DNA from: Geminocystis herdmanii PCC 6308 | GTDB lineage: Bacteria > Cyanobacteriota > Cyanobacteriia > Cyanobacteriales > Cyanobacteriaceae | Direction of reading: 5' to 3' | Length of the DNA: 64,000 bases | Assembly: GCF_000332235.1 (NCBI RefSeq) | Contig: NZ_CM001775.1 | Location: forward strand, 613,630 to 677,629 | Part shown: in pieces, positions 36,662 to 46,302 of the stretch | How positions within the stretch are numbered: the stretch's first letter is position 1 | How the letters are laid out: each line of letters starts with the position of its first letter | Program-made: the position numbers and the translations under genes | The notes under the pieces: model-generated | Databases searched by the model: none | Seen by the model: the letters and a program-made list of their open reading frames with translations, nothing else | What the model was told of the DNA's origin: nothing

Positions 36662-39463
36662 TTTCCCTTCTACTTTAAAACGTTCTACGGAAGAAATGAG
36701 ATCTTTTGCAATACCTACCAGATTTTGCAGTGAACCTGCAACCCGTTGAGATTCTTGGGAAGTGGCTTGAGCAGTTAATTCTACCGCTTGCATTACTTTT
36801 GCCACCCCTCTGGAATTTTCCCTCTGTTCATCGGTGTCGGCGGTGATCGATCGAACTAAAGCGTCAATACGGTTAGCTACTTGAATAATATCTTCTAGCG
36901 ATCGTTTGGCTTGTTCCGATCGTTCTGTAACATCTCGTACCTGTTGGATACCTTCTTCCATCGCCGTCATTACCGAGCCTGTTTCCGTTTGAATTTTAAG
37001 AACGATTTGCTCAATTTCCTGCAAGGATGTCGCCGATCGATCGGCTAACTGTCGTACTTCATCCGCAACGATAGCAAAACCCCTTCCAGCTTCCCCTGCC
37101 CTTGCCGCTTGAATAGAAGCATTTAACGCCAAAAGGTTTGTACGAGATGAGATTTGAGAAATCACCGCCACAATAGTAGAAATTTGTTGAGAGGCTTCCG
37201 CTAATCGTTTAACCTTACGAGTAGTTTCCGATACCGTTTCTCTAATTTGTAAAATCCCTGCTACAGTTCGTTCTACCGCATCACCACCCTTCAGGGCTGT
37301 AACACTAGACGATCGAGCCACTTCTTCCGCTTCCCTAGCGTTCTCAGCTACCCTTTGAATGGAGTCCGTCATCATTTGCACCGAATTAAGAGTTACCGCC
37401 AACTCCTCCGCCATTCTTAGAGCGTCACTAGATTGATTTCGAGCAAACAGTTCACTATCTGTACTAGCTTTGTTTACTTGAACCGCCGCTTGTTTAACCT
37501 GTTTAACGATTTTGCGAAGGTTAGAAATAGTTAAGTTGAAAGCATCAGCAACCGCCCCTAATACGTCCGCCGTTACTTCCGCCTGTACCGTTAAATCTCC
37601 CCTAGCCGCCCCTTCCACGTCATCGAGGAGACGAATAACTTGACGCTGTAAATCTTCCCTTGCTCTTTCGGTTTCATCCGCCCGTTTTCTCGCTTCTGTG
37701 GTGGTAGTATTAATCATTTTTGCCATTTGGTTAAATCCTGCGGCTAAAGTACCAAATTCATCTTGAGAATAAACAGTGGCTTTAACTTCATAATCCCCTT
37801 GATATACCGACTCAAATTGATTTTGCAAATCGTTGGTATAACGTTTAATATGATTACTCATTAAATAACCTAGCCCTATCGTACTACCACCACTAGCTAA
37901 ACCTGCCACTAAACTTAATAAAAATCGGTTAAAGAAAGGATAAGAAATCGTTTCAACTTTTTTGTCTTCTGGTTTTGGTGCAGGATTTTCTTTGTTTTCG
38001 GGAGTTAGTTTTGTCTCTGGTTTATTTAGAGAAATAGAACTGATAGAAAAACTAACTAAAAGCACCATGAAAAAAGTAACAACCCCCGTTACCCCACCAT
38101 GAATTAATTGTTTGGTGAATAAAGGAAAATTGTAATATTTAGCAAAATTACCTTGAGGGATTTCTATTTCTGGAGTGAAGGAAGTAGAAGAAGAAGTGGA
38201 TATATCCGACAGAGAAGAAGACACGCTTATTTCTTCGTCATCGTCTATATCTAAATTAATTTTATCCGTATCAAAACTAAAACTTCCCGTAATTTCATTG
38301 TCAAAATCATCATCAAAAACATTATCGTTATCATCTAAAATATTATTAAAAGACCTATCTTGTTTTTGTTCTTTGGTAAAAATACTCGATACGGGTAACT
38401 CATCCGCATCAATATCAGGAATATCATCTAATTCATCGGGGGCAAAAAAGAAGTTTTCTTCCCCATCAGGTACTAAAGGATCATCATCGTCTAATTCAGT
38501 GTTAGAAGTTCCATTGGTTGCCATAGCCGAAGTTAAAGGTTGTAATTCTGAACTATAGTCGCCAAAATCTTCATCAAAATCACCTAGTAATTCTGTACCC
38601 CCTAAAATGTCTGATCCTCCTGTTAACATTTTTTCTAAATCACTTAACTCAGGTTCATCGGAAGATACCACAAAAGTAGGTGCACCGGTATCTTGACCTC
38701 CATCACCGTTAGAATCTTCATCAGGATAATCATAATTAAAATCTGATTCATCGAGATTCATTGCCAGTAAATCATCGGAAAAACCTTCAAATGGTGAATC
38801 AGAGGATACTTGTTCGGGGGTATTTTCAGCAAAATTAGCAGCGGTATCTTCACTTTCTTCATCATCAAAAAAATCCTCAAAAGAATCTTTTTGGGGTGGT
38901 GGTGATTTTGGTTTGGGAGGGGGGGCGGAAAAATCCCTATTGGCGGGAGGGTTTTGTTGTAAAGTTGGATCTTCTATATCTTCTTCTTCTAATTCGTCCA
39001 CATCCCAGTCTATGCTATCAAATTGAATACTACTTGTCCAATTATCGCCTTCTTCATCATCGTCTATTTCTTCAATGTCATCCCCAAACATGGGGGATTC
39101 CACTTCTGAGGGATAAAAATTTTGTTCTTCTTCTATCTGTGCTAATCCCTGATTAGCTAAACTAACTAATTCTTGGTGATCTGTTAAATTGAGTACTTGT
39201 TTATAGGTTAATCTGGCAGTATCGTACTCCTGCTGACGCAAATATATGTGACCTTTCAACAACAAAACGCTAGGGTCTTCTGGATAGTCTCTCGTAATAC
39301 TGTCCGCAATTTCGATCGCTGACTCTAAATCACCTTCGAGATAAGCTGTTTGAGCTTGTCCATATCTTTGTTGATAGTCAGTTTCTGATACCATAGTGGC
39401 TTCTCCGTTGATTGCTAAATTCTTGATGTTATCTTGGTGATTAATGTCATTTATGCTACCCAA
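36659..39463 (-). CDS. pilJ: PilJ-like methyl-accepting chemotaxis protein with TPR N-terminus
   Basis: The product has 934 residues. An N-terminal TPR-like region (about 28-112) is followed by a very acidic, low-complexity stretch (about 120-440), two transmembrane helices (about 455-475 and 510-530), HAMP (about 535-590), a second HAMP-like segment, and the MCP signalling domain with the hairpin tip near SSRTNLLALNASIQAARAGE. It signals to a CheA kinase to steer type IV pilus motility. It overlaps cheW by 13 bases; ATG at the MVSETDYQQ position is an alternative start. Confidence 0.9.
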   Translation of the reverse strand: MGSINDINHQDNIKNLAINGEATMVSETDYQQRYGQAQTAYLEGDLESAIEIADSITRDYPEDPSVLLLKGHIYLRQQEYDTARLTYKQVLNLTDHQELVSLANQGLAQIEEEQNFYPSEVESPMFGDDIEEIDDDEEGDNWTSSIQFDSIDWDVDELEEEDIEDPTLQQNPPANRDFSAPPPKPKSPPPQKDSFEDFFDDEESEDTAANFAENTPEQVSSDSPFEGFSDDLLAMNLDESDFNYDYPDEDSNGDGGQDTGAPTFVVSSDEPELSDLEKMLTGGSDILGGTELLGDFDEDFGDYSSELQPLTSAMATNGTSNTELDDDDPLVPDGEENFFFAPDELDDIPDIDADELPVSSIFTKEQKQDRSFNNILDDNDNVFDDDFDNEITGSFSFDTDKINLDIDDDEEISVSSSLSDISTSSSTSFTPEIEIPQGNFAKYYNFPLFTKQLIHGGVTGVVTFFMVLLVSFSISSISLNKPETKLTPENKENPAPKPEDKKVETISYPFFNRFLLSLVAGLASGGSTIGLGYLMSNHIKRYTNDLQNQFESVYQGDYEVKATVYSQDEFGTLAAGFNQMAKMINTTTTEARKRADETERAREDLQRQVIRLLDDVEGAARGDLTVQAEVTADVLGAVADAFNLTISNLRKIVKQVKQAAVQVNKASTDSELFARNQSSDALRMAEELAVTLNSVQMMTDSIQRVAENAREAEEVARSSSVTALKGGDAVERTVAGILQIRETVSETTRKVKRLAEASQQISTIVAVISQISSRTNLLALNASIQAARAGEAGRGFAIVADEVRQLADRSATSLQEIEQIVLKIQTETGSVMTAMEEGIQQVRDVTERSEQAKRSLEDIIQVANRIDALVRSITADTDEQRENSRGVAKVMQAVELTAQATSQESQRVAGSLQNLVGIAKDLISSVERFKVEGK

Positions 39464-39987
39464 CGAGCCGATCGAAGAATAGCAATTTGGTCTAAAAGTC
39501 TTACATAGTCATTTTTTTCATCGATCCATTCTCCCTGAATATAGGGGGCGATATGATCGGGAATATTTTGGGGTATCTGTATTGTATCTAGGTCTAACCA
39601 TTGCATCGCACCTAATTTATCTACGGCTAACCCCAAAATTGTTTCTTGATCTTCAATGGCAATGACGGGGATGTCCGATCGATCGGTATTCAACATATTA
39701 GGATAACCCAAAAACTGTCCTAAGTCAGCTACCCAGATTATCTCTCCCCGTAGATTAATTGTGCCTAGTAGTAGGGGAGAAGCGTTAGGTATTGGGGTAA
39801 TACGCTCTGGCTCTTGTTGCATTACTTCCCGAATGCCAATGGCAGGAAGGGCAAATTCATCTCCTGACGACAGCACGAAGCGAAGATGAGGTTCGCCTTC
39901 GGGGGCTTCTACTGCTTCTACTGATTGTTCTAACCCTAAAGTAATTTGGCTCGGAGGGGAGTCTGAATACTTTTGATTTTCAGCCAT
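39451..39987 (-). CDS. CheW-like coupling protein (PilI type)
   Basis: The product has 178 residues, one CheW domain (about 30-175): RFVLSSGDEFALPAIGIREV, ERITPIPNASPLLLGTINLR, GEIIWVADLGQFLG. It links the PilJ receptor to CheA. It lies between the CheY-like gene and pilJ on the same strand, overlapping pilJ. A His kinase CheA gene is not in the window, as in Synechocystis where it is distant. Confidence 0.9.
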   Translation of the reverse strand: MAENQKYSDSPPSQITLGLEQSVEAVEAPEGEPHLRFVLSSGDEFALPAIGIREVMQQEPERITPIPNASPLLLGTINLRGEIIWVADLGQFLGYPNMLNTDRSDIPVIAIEDQETILGLAVDKLGAMQWLDLDTIQIPQNIPDHIAPYIQGEWIDEKNDYVRLLDQIAILRSARWVA

Positions 39988-40119
39988 ATTTTTCTATCTA
40001 GTTAATGATTTATTCATTTTTTCACCTATCATCAATCAAAACTTAAAAATACTAATTTTTCAATACTTATCCTCAAAATCTCGATCGAGCCATTAATCTT
40101 TCATGATGATATTTTAACT

Positions 40120-40485
40120 TTATCCTTTCAATAATTGTTTAATGGTAGCAATGAGTTCTTTGGGTTGAAACGGTTTTGCAATATAAGCATCTGCTCCTTG
40201 CTTCATCCCCCAATATCGATCGAAATCTTCCCCTTTCGAGGAACAAATCAATACGGGTAAATGTTTCGTTTTGGGATCAGATTTGATATTACGACAAACC
40301 TCATAACCATTCATTTTAGGCATAACTATATCTAAAACCACGATGTCTGGACTAATAGTGGGCAACATTGCTAAGGCTTCCACCCCATCGGTGGCTATTT
40401 CTACCTTTAACCCTTGTTTGATTAATAGTTCACTCATCATTTTTCTTGTCGTTGTACTATCTTCGACAAGGAACACTGTACTCAT
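40120..40485 (-). CDS. CheY-like single-domain response regulator (PilH/TaxY type)
   Basis: The product has 121 residues, a stand-alone receiver. The acidic pocket is VFLVEDSTTT, the phosphoacceptor Asp is in VVLDIVMPKMNG and the conserved Lys in YIAKPFQP. It is the first gene of the cheY-cheW-pilJ cluster; the order matches slr1042-1043-1044 of Synechocystis as I recall it. The PatA-type regulator that precedes this set there is replaced here by hpnH. Confidence 0.9.
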   Translation of the reverse strand: MSTVFLVEDSTTTRKMMSELLIKQGLKVEIATDGVEALAMLPTISPDIVVLDIVMPKMNGYEVCRNIKSDPKTKHLPVLICSSKGEDFDRYWGMKQGADAYIAKPFQPKELIATIKQLLKG

Positions 40486-40625
40486 AATTATTAAATATAC
40501 GGATATTTTATTGTAATTGTACCTTTAATAGTGAATAGTTGAGAATTGATAATTAATAGTTAATCGTTAAATTTCTTTTACTTTTCCTCTTTTTTCTATT
40601 CACTGATGCTTATGCACAAGTTTTA

Positions 40626-41639
40626 TTAACGAAAAAGACTGGTGATAGCTCTCCCCGTATTTTCTATTTTAAGGGCATCCATAGCTGCTGTTGGTTCATA
40701 ACCACAATGTACCATACAATCAACACATTTGGGATTACCGCTTTTTTGTCCGTATTTTTCCCATTCCGTTTTATTCAACAATTCTTGATAGCTTTGATAA
40801 TAGCCTTCATTCAATAAATAACAGGGTTTTTGCCATCCTAAAACGCTATAACTAGGGCTTCCCCAAGGGGTACAATCATAATCTTTTTCTCCCATTAAAA
40901 AGTCTAAAAACAGGGGATTATGGTTAAAATTCCAGTTTTTGACTCCTTTTTTCCAAGGTTCGAGGATTTGTCGGAATAAGGCTTTTGTTTGCTCTCTTTT
41001 GAGGAAGTGTTCTTGATCGGGCGCCCATTCGTAGCTGTAGCCGGGGGAAATCATTACCCCATCGGTATTAAGACTTTCGAGGAAGTCGAGAAATTCTTGT
41101 ATTTCTTGAGGATCAGTACCTTCAAATACTGTTGTATTAGTACTAACTCTAAATCCTTTGGCTTTAGCAGTTTTTATGGCTTTGACGGCGGTATCAAAGA
41201 CTCCTGTACGATCGACACATCGATCGTGAGTTTCTTTCAATCCGTCAAGGTGTACACTAAAGGTTAAGTAAGGAGAAGGCTCGAATAAGTGTAGTTTTTC
41301 CTCTAATAAAATTCCGTTAGTACAAAGATATACATATTTAGCTCGATCGACTAAACCCTTGACAATTTCGCCGATTTGAGGGTGTAAAAGAGGTTCTCCC
41401 CCCGGAATAGACACAACGGGGGCGCCACATTCATCCACTGCTTTAAAGCAATCTTCGGGGGATAAATATTGTTTAAGAATTTCGAGGGGATGTTGAATTT
41501 TTCCACAACCCGGACACGCTAAGTTACAGCGAAATAAAGGCTCAAGCATCAAGACTAGGGGAAATTTTTTTCTGCCTAGTAATTTTTGCCTTAATATATA
41601 TGTACCAACGGCCATTGCTTGTTGTAATTGAACTGCCAT
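40626..41639 (-). CDS. hpnH: adenosyl-hopene transferase HpnH (radical SAM)
   Basis: The product has 337 residues. The 4Fe-4S/SAM motif CNLACPGC (CxxxCxxC) is near 39-46, followed by [10 protein letters not shown] and FSVHLDG. A C-terminal DUF3463 part includes [20 protein letters not shown] and a further Cys cluster (CVDCMVHCG). HpnH adds 5'-deoxyadenosine to diploptene in making extended (C35) hopanoids of the outer membrane. Squalene-hopene cyclase is not in the window. Confidence 0.93.
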   Translation of the reverse strand: MAVQLQQAMAVGTYILRQKLLGRKKFPLVLMLEPLFRCNLACPGCGKIQHPLEILKQYLSPEDCFKAVDECGAPVVSIPGGEPLLHPQIGEIVKGLVDRAKYVYLCTNGILLEEKLHLFEPSPYLTFSVHLDGLKETHDRCVDRTGVFDTAVKAIKTAKAKGFRVSTNTTVFEGTDPQEIQEFLDFLESLNTDGVMISPGYSYEWAPDQEHFLKREQTKALFRQILEPWKKGVKNWNFNHNPLFLDFLMGEKDYDCTPWGSPSYSVLGWQKPCYLLNEGYYQSYQELLNKTEWEKYGQKSGNPKCVDCMVHCGYEPTAAMDALKIENTGRAITSLFR

Positions 41640-41737
41640 AATTTCTCCTCACATTGAGATTATTAATAAATAATAACTGAAAACTAAGGTAATGTGAGAA
41701 ATTCGGAAATGGGCAATAGAGAATATTTTAGATTGTT

Positions 41738-42289
41738 TTATGGTACATAACGTTTATTTTCTAGGTTTTCACAGTTAGAAGGGGCAGAAAGATTATAAAT
41801 TCCAGTACGAATCATGCCCGTAGAGGAGATAACGATACATTTACCCGTTTCTGGCATTGCTTTCCCAGCAAATGTTTTTCTGCTAATTTGTAATGTTTGT
41901 CCGTTGCCAGTAGTGCCTCGATAACTAAAATTAATGGTTTGAGGTAATGTTCCCGCAGTAGAAGTAATATGGACAATACTAGAATTAATGGTAATATTTT
42001 CTAAAAGGCAACCTGATTGATTACTTGTAATTTCTGTGATAGAAATATTAATCGGACAACTTGAACTCAAGCGGTTAGCGTTAAGTTGTGCTTCTACTAA
42101 TGTCGATCGAATTTGGGAAAAAGTACGGTTGACAGTTCCTTGTCTTTGAGAGCCGATTAGATTAGGTACTGCCATGGCACTTAAAATACCGACAATGACA
42201 GAGATGATCACTATTTCAAATAAAGTAAATCCTTTCTGTTTATTTTTTTTGCTGAATAAATTGAGTAAATTAACAACTAAGAGCGACAT
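41738..42289 (-). CDS. minor type IV prepilin (GspH/FimT-like)
   Basis: The product has 183 residues. A prepilin leader with cleavage site KGFTLFEIV (G/F, Glu5 present) is followed by a hydrophobic helix (IISVIVGILSAMAVPNL). The rest is a small beta-rich domain with two Cys. It would be processed by the prepilin peptidase (gene at 62580-63383) and join a pilus or pseudopilus tip. It overlaps the preceding prepilin gene by 20 bases. Confidence 0.87.
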   Translation of the reverse strand: MSLLVVNLLNLFSKKNKQKGFTLFEIVIISVIVGILSAMAVPNLIGSQRQGTVNRTFSQIRSTLVEAQLNANRLSSSCPINISITEITSNQSGCLLENITINSSIVHITSTAGTLPQTINFSYRGTTGNGQTLQISRKTFAGKAMPETGKCIVISSTGMIRTGIYNLSAPSNCENLENKRYVP

Positions 42290-42818
42290 GGGGAAGTTCC
42301 TCCGTGGATAATTTTGTTACGGTATTATCTGCTGTCGTTCCTTTATATCTAGGATGATTATGATCGTATTTGATAATATGGTTTATCTGTAAAATATTAT
42401 CGCTTTGAAGATAAAGTCTCTCGACTCTATATTCTTTACCATTAATTAATACATCATCTTGTTCAGGGAAAAAGCCTGATGAAATCAATTTTTCTTCTAA
42501 TTTTTCCCCATAATTTCCACAATTATCTTGATCCGATACTAATGTAAATGCTTTATATCTCATTAACTCCACATCTTGTTGTGTCCAGTTGATTGCGTCT
42601 TGTTTATCTTGGGCTTGTATCCTTAAAAGAGTGGCTAAAACTGTTGCTTGTAATGAGCCTAATAAAAAGCCACTAATGACTAAAATTGTTACTAATACCT
42701 CAAGGAGAGAGAATCCTTGTTCTTTGTGTTTTACTAAGAGAGAAAATGATTCTTGAGGATGATTTGAGGTGATTCGATTCTCTAATAAACGATCGATTAA
42801 AATAAACTTCAATAACAT
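42270..42818 (-). CDS. minor type IV prepilin (PilV/GspI-like)
   Basis: The product has 182 residues with a long leader. The cleavage motif QGFSLLEVLVTILVISG (G/F, Glu5) starts near residue 35, followed by the N-terminal helix and a globular domain with Cys pairs. It is the first of two overlapping minor pilin genes. A 216-bp spacer separates it from plmA. Minor pilins prime type IV pilus assembly; in cyanobacteria pili give motility and DNA uptake. Confidence 0.87.
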   Translation of the reverse strand: MLLKFILIDRLLENRITSNHPQESFSLLVKHKEQGFSLLEVLVTILVISGFLLGSLQATVLATLLRIQAQDKQDAINWTQQDVELMRYKAFTLVSDQDNCGNYGEKLEEKLISSGFFPEQDDVLINGKEYRVERLYLQSDNILQINHIIKYDHNHPRYKGTTADNTVTKLSTEELPHVALSC

Positions 42819-43034
42819 TTTATTTTATAATCCCTGTCAAGTTTAAAATACTGTATTATTTATAATAAACTTACATCTTATTTTTTGAATCATTTATTGA
42901 ATTTTGTTACAAATACATAACATATTTTGACATAATTAGTACCTCAATTCACCTCAGTTCGATATAAGAAAAGTAGTGAAAACGAGACAGGTGGACAAGT
43001 GAACAAGTCGAATGGTGGAAAAATGCCTAATATT

Positions 43035-44021
43035 CTATGATTCCGTGCCTAATTCTCTTTTTAACAGTTCGATCGATTTTTCCCCAATATAGCTATTGCT
43101 ACAGATAATCTCAGGAGGACGAATCAAGTCGTATTGTACTTCCTTGAGAGTTTGTTTCACCATTAAATAACTATGAGGATCACAAATAATAGTATAAGCA
43201 CAGCGTACCAAATTTCTCAACCTTTGGTGATTATTTCCCTGTGCCGTCATCACGGTAATATCATTACCCCTTAAACTATGGGCTAAAATTTCCGCTACCC
43301 TCAAAATACCTGCACTTAAACTGACAATGCCCAAATAAGAATCTTGGGGTAACTTTTTGATAATTTGTAACTCTTGTTTATAATCATAAATATCAATGGG
43401 AATAACCCTCGTAAATTCGGGATTGACTAACTCTAAAACTTGATGAATAAAGTAACGACTGGTGACAATAGTAACGGAATTATTTTTATCTAAAACTAAA
43501 TTTAGTTCTTCCATTGGCACTAATTGTATGGGTATCAGCAAGGCTTTTTCCAACTCCAAGAGCATCAATTTTCCTGTACTCAAATCTGAAAGGGGTACAG
43601 TCACTAAAAGTAAGGCACTGCATCGCAAACGCCAGTCTATTTCTTCTAAAAATAATTGTTTAATCTGTTCTAAATTACAGTCTTGTTGTAAAAGATTGTC
43701 GATCGAATCACTGATAATTTTTTCGGCATCGGGGTAGGATTTTAGTAAAGAAGAAGGAGATTTGAGAGTAATATCTTTCTTTTGATGCTTAACATATATA
43801 CCAGAACCGGGGATGGATTCCACCAAGCCTTTTTCTTCTAACTGTTTATAAACCTTGCTAATGGTATTGCGGTGTAAGCCAGTCAAGATAGCTAGTTGTC
43901 GGGTACTAGGTAAACGATGTCCGGGTGGGTATTGACGGGATGCGATCGCAAACTGAAGTTGATCCATTAACTGTTGAGAAGGGGAAATTTTGCCCTGAGG
44001 TTCGATACGAAAGTAAAACAT
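43035..44021 (-). CDS. plmA: GntR-family regulator PlmA
   Basis: The product has 328 residues. The winged helix-turn-helix at about 10-78 is of the GntR/YtrA type (AIASRQYPPGHRLPSTRQLA, GLHRNTISKVYKQLEEKGLV). The large C-terminal domain has no aminotransferase or UTRA signature and fits cyanobacterial PlmA (Sll1961-like). PlmA is known to bind the PII-PipX complex and affects plasmid maintenance and photosystem stoichiometry. It is monocistronic. Confidence 0.82.
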   Translation of the reverse strand: MFYFRIEPQGKISPSQQLMDQLQFAIASRQYPPGHRLPSTRQLAILTGLHRNTISKVYKQLEEKGLVESIPGSGIYVKHQKKDITLKSPSSLLKSYPDAEKIISDSIDNLLQQDCNLEQIKQLFLEEIDWRLRCSALLLVTVPLSDLSTGKLMLLELEKALLIPIQLVPMEELNLVLDKNNSVTIVTSRYFIHQVLELVNPEFTRVIPIDIYDYKQELQIIKKLPQDSYLGIVSLSAGILRVAEILAHSLRGNDITVMTAQGNNHQRLRNLVRCAYTIICDPHSYLMVKQTLKEVQYDLIRPPEIICSNSYIGEKSIELLKRELGTES

Positions 44022-44146
44022 TTTTTATCTTCTCCATTCTTTAAAATTAATAAAAATTGTTTCAATCCCCTATAGCACCATTATCTATTACCTCTCGTTT
44101 CCTAAGCAATCTCCAGCAACCTTGATTTTGTGAAAAATGGGTAATT

Positions 44147-44178
44147 CCTAACACCTAACACCTAACACCCAACACCTA
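44147..44178 (-). repeat. heptanucleotide array (GTGTTAG)n after the CURT gene
   Basis: About four units of CCTAACA on the plus strand. In the direction of the CURT gene the array begins with the stop codon TAG itself and each unit repeats a TAG. Confidence 0.85.
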
Positions 44179-44610
44179 GCTTTGAGTTTTTCCGCCTAAA
44201 ACTTGTTTTTTCAAACTATCAAATTCAGAAAATAACTCTTGACGAGTGGAAGCCTTTAGTAGATAACGGGTAACAAACCAAGCTGTATATCCTAAGCCCA
44301 CCAACTCCAAAATAGAAGATAATAAAGGGATATTATCGATGGCATCTAAAACAGATAAAGTGACATAAACGGTAATAGTAGCAGTAATGATTAAACCAAA
44401 AGTAGTTAAAGGTTGTTTATAATCAGAGAAAAAGTTACCTAAAGCATCGGGTAATTTTGCTAAATAGTCCACCACAACATTTACCCATTCTTGCCATTCA
44501 CCATCACCAGAAGTTGGAGTGGTGGCTTTGGTGATGACACCAGCAACGTCATCATTGAAAGGGGTGTTATCTTGAGTTTGAGTTTCTTGTTCGTAGCTTT
44601 GGGATTCCAT
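44176..44610 (-). CDS. curT: CURT1/CAAD-domain thylakoid curvature protein
   Basis: The product has 144 residues. A polar N-terminus (1-45), an amphipathic helix, two transmembrane helices (about 70-90 and 98-118) and a C-terminal amphipathic helix (ASTRQELFSEFDSLKKQVLG) make up the CAAD/CURT1 architecture. CurT oligomers bend thylakoid membranes and help form photosystem II biogenesis centres in Synechocystis. The same domain is also found appended to aminoacyl-tRNA synthetases. Here it is free-standing, matching CurT in size. Confidence 0.88.
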   Translation of the reverse strand: MESQSYEQETQTQDNTPFNDDVAGVITKATTPTSGDGEWQEWVNVVVDYLAKLPDALGNFFSDYKQPLTTFGLIITATITVYVTLSVLDAIDNIPLLSSILELVGLGYTAWFVTRYLLKASTRQELFSEFDSLKKQVLGGKTQS

Positions 44611-44815
44611 AGAAATTTATCTCCTAATGTTAATTTTTAGATAGTTTTGTATTTGTCAGAATCATTATTTAATTTAGCGACTTTTTGCAGAATTTACATG
44701 AGACAATCACATTTTTTAATTCTGCATACTGAATATTAGACTATTTTTCTGAGAAATTGACTATATTATTTTAATGGATAACTCCCAATTCTCAATAATT
44801 CTCAATGGGACTTTT

Positions 44816-45238
44816 TCAATTCTCAACAACGTTTTCCCATTGTCCAGAGGGCAAATAAACACCTTTTAAAAGATTTACCTTCTTTTGTGTCATAAAATAA
44901 GTCCACACCTCATCTATGGCTTGATTAGCCTCATTATAGACGATTATTTTAGTTCGATCGTATTCATTTAAAGGAGAATGGGGGATTCCCGAATAACCCT
45001 CCAATTTATCGAGATTATCTAAGTCTTTTAAAGAAGCAAAAGTCAGTAAATAACCGTAAACTCGATGATTAGTTCGATCGTCAAGTGTTTCTTGAATCAT
45101 AGCAGGATAACCTAAGGATAAACCATACAAACGTCCGATCGTCCAACATTTGACCTCTTGAAGGGTTTTTCCTTTACAATAAATTTGATAGTATTTACCG
45201 TCTGGTTTTAACGTACCATAAACAAAAACTTTGAACAT
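44816..45238 (-). CDS. gamma-glutamylcyclotransferase-like (AIG2/GGCT) protein
   Basis: The product has 140 residues. The substrate loop VYGTLKPDGKYYQ near residues 6-18 and the beta-barrel pattern VYGYLLTFASLKDLDNLDKL with EGYSG (catalytic-type Glu) mark the GGCT fold. Substrates could be gamma-glutamyl amines or peptides; they cannot be named from sequence. It ends 56 bases before the tRNA gene on the other strand starts. Confidence 0.85.
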   Translation of the reverse strand: MFKVFVYGTLKPDGKYYQIYCKGKTLQEVKCWTIGRLYGLSLGYPAMIQETLDDRTNHRVYGYLLTFASLKDLDNLDKLEGYSGIPHSPLNEYDRTKIIVYNEANQAIDEVWTYFMTQKKVNLLKGVYLPSGQWENVVEN

Positions 45239-45294
45239 ACAGCCAATCTAACCTTGCATTATTTTTTGATTAAAGATATAATAATTCATGATTA

Positions 45295-45368
45295 GGACGT
45301 ATAGCTCAGTTGGTTAGAGTACATCGTTGACATCGATGGGGTCCCCCGTTCGAGTCGGGGTACGTCCA
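45295..45368 (+). tRNA. tRNA-Val (GAC)
   Basis: A full cloverleaf is seen: acceptor GGACGTA/TACGTCC, D stem GCTC/GAGT, anticodon stem CATCG/CGATG with loop TTGACAT (anticodon GAC), and T stem CCCCG/CGGGG with TTCGAGT. ACC follows the acceptor stem, so most of the CCA may be encoded. No intron. Confidence 0.95.
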
Positions 45369-45514
45369 CCTTCTAAAATCCTTACTCTCTCTACATTTTA
45401 GGGTATTCTTTTTTTCGTTTTTGTTTGTTCAAATATTTTTTGGACAAAAAATATATCCTAATTGATTTTTTTATCTTCAATTCTTTGATCGAATTATATA
45501 ATCTTCTGAAAATT

Positions 45515-45550
45515 ACACCTGAAACCTGCAACCTGAAACCTGCAACCTGC
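45515..45550. repeat. heptanucleotide array ACCTGAA/ACCTGCA
   Basis: About five alternating 7-mers lie 30 bases before the point where the truncated transporter frame begins, i.e. at the probable deletion junction. Confidence 0.8.
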
Positions 45551-45579
45551 CCTTATCAAACATTCTTGCACCGAACTGA

Positions 45580-46233
45580 GGTAATAATAACCTTTCTTTT
45601 ACTTTTAAAGAAGCCTTAAAACGCTCTCAATGGTGGTTATTATGGGGGATGTTATTTTTAAATGTTACTGCTAATTTAGGCTTTATTTCTCAACTATCAA
45701 CTATTGCTAAAAATTTATATCCAGTTATGGCTAATCTTACGCCTCAAGAAGCGACTCAAGCAAGGGATACTGCAGGGGCTTTTGTAGTGGCGATCGCATC
45801 AATTTTTAATGGATTAGGGCGCTTATTTTGGGCATGGTTATCCGATGGTATTGGTAGAAAGTTAGTATTTTCTATCATGTTTTTAAGTCAAGCCGTACTG
45901 TATCTGATTATTCCTCACATCAGTAACTACTACGTTTTTATGATCATTGCTTCTTATTTATTAGGATGTTTAGGGGGAGGATTTGCCACTATGCCTGCAT
46001 TTACGGCGGATACTTTTGGTTCTGCACATATTGGGCGCATTTATGGCACAATGTTAATTGCGTGGGGTAGTGCTGGAGTAGTAGGTCCTTTGATTTTTAC
46101 ATGGATTCAAGAAACCACTGGTAGTTATAATCTAGCTTTATATGTAGCAATGGCGTTATTATTTATCGGATTCATCTTAACAAGGATGTATAAACGCCCC
46201 TCTTTACCTAAGTATCACATGAGTTCGACATAA
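45580..46233 (+). pseudogene. C-terminal half of an MFS (oxalate/formate antiporter family) transporter
   Basis: The frame is closed by TGA at 45577-45579 and runs to TAA at 46233. It starts FTFKEALKRSQWWLLWGMLF, which is the linker before helix 7 of OFA-family transporters, and continues through about six helices (RLFWAWLSDGIGRKL, GSAHIGRIYGTMLIAWGSAG). The N-terminal six helices are absent: upstream are a heptanucleotide array and the tRNA gene. An ATG at 45649 opens the remaining frame, but a half transporter is unlikely to work. Confidence 0.85.
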
Positions 46234-46267
46234 GTATAGACTTCTCCGAAAAAAATTTATTTGTAGT

Positions 46268-46283
46268 AAGGGTTTTAACCCTT
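46268..46283. repeat. hairpin AAGGGTT-TT-AACCCTT
   Basis: Same 16-bp palindrome as the tex terminator at 17119-17134, here in the convergent spacer after the transporter remnant. No T run follows in the plus direction. Confidence 0.7.
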
Positions 46284-46302
46284 ATTATCTCATTAGAGAA
46301 GT

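Noticed and set aside
38175-38558. 127-codon plus-strand frame opposite pilJ
   Set aside because: It mirrors the acidic low-complexity region of pilJ (Ser/Leu-rich on the opposite strand), with no independent signal.
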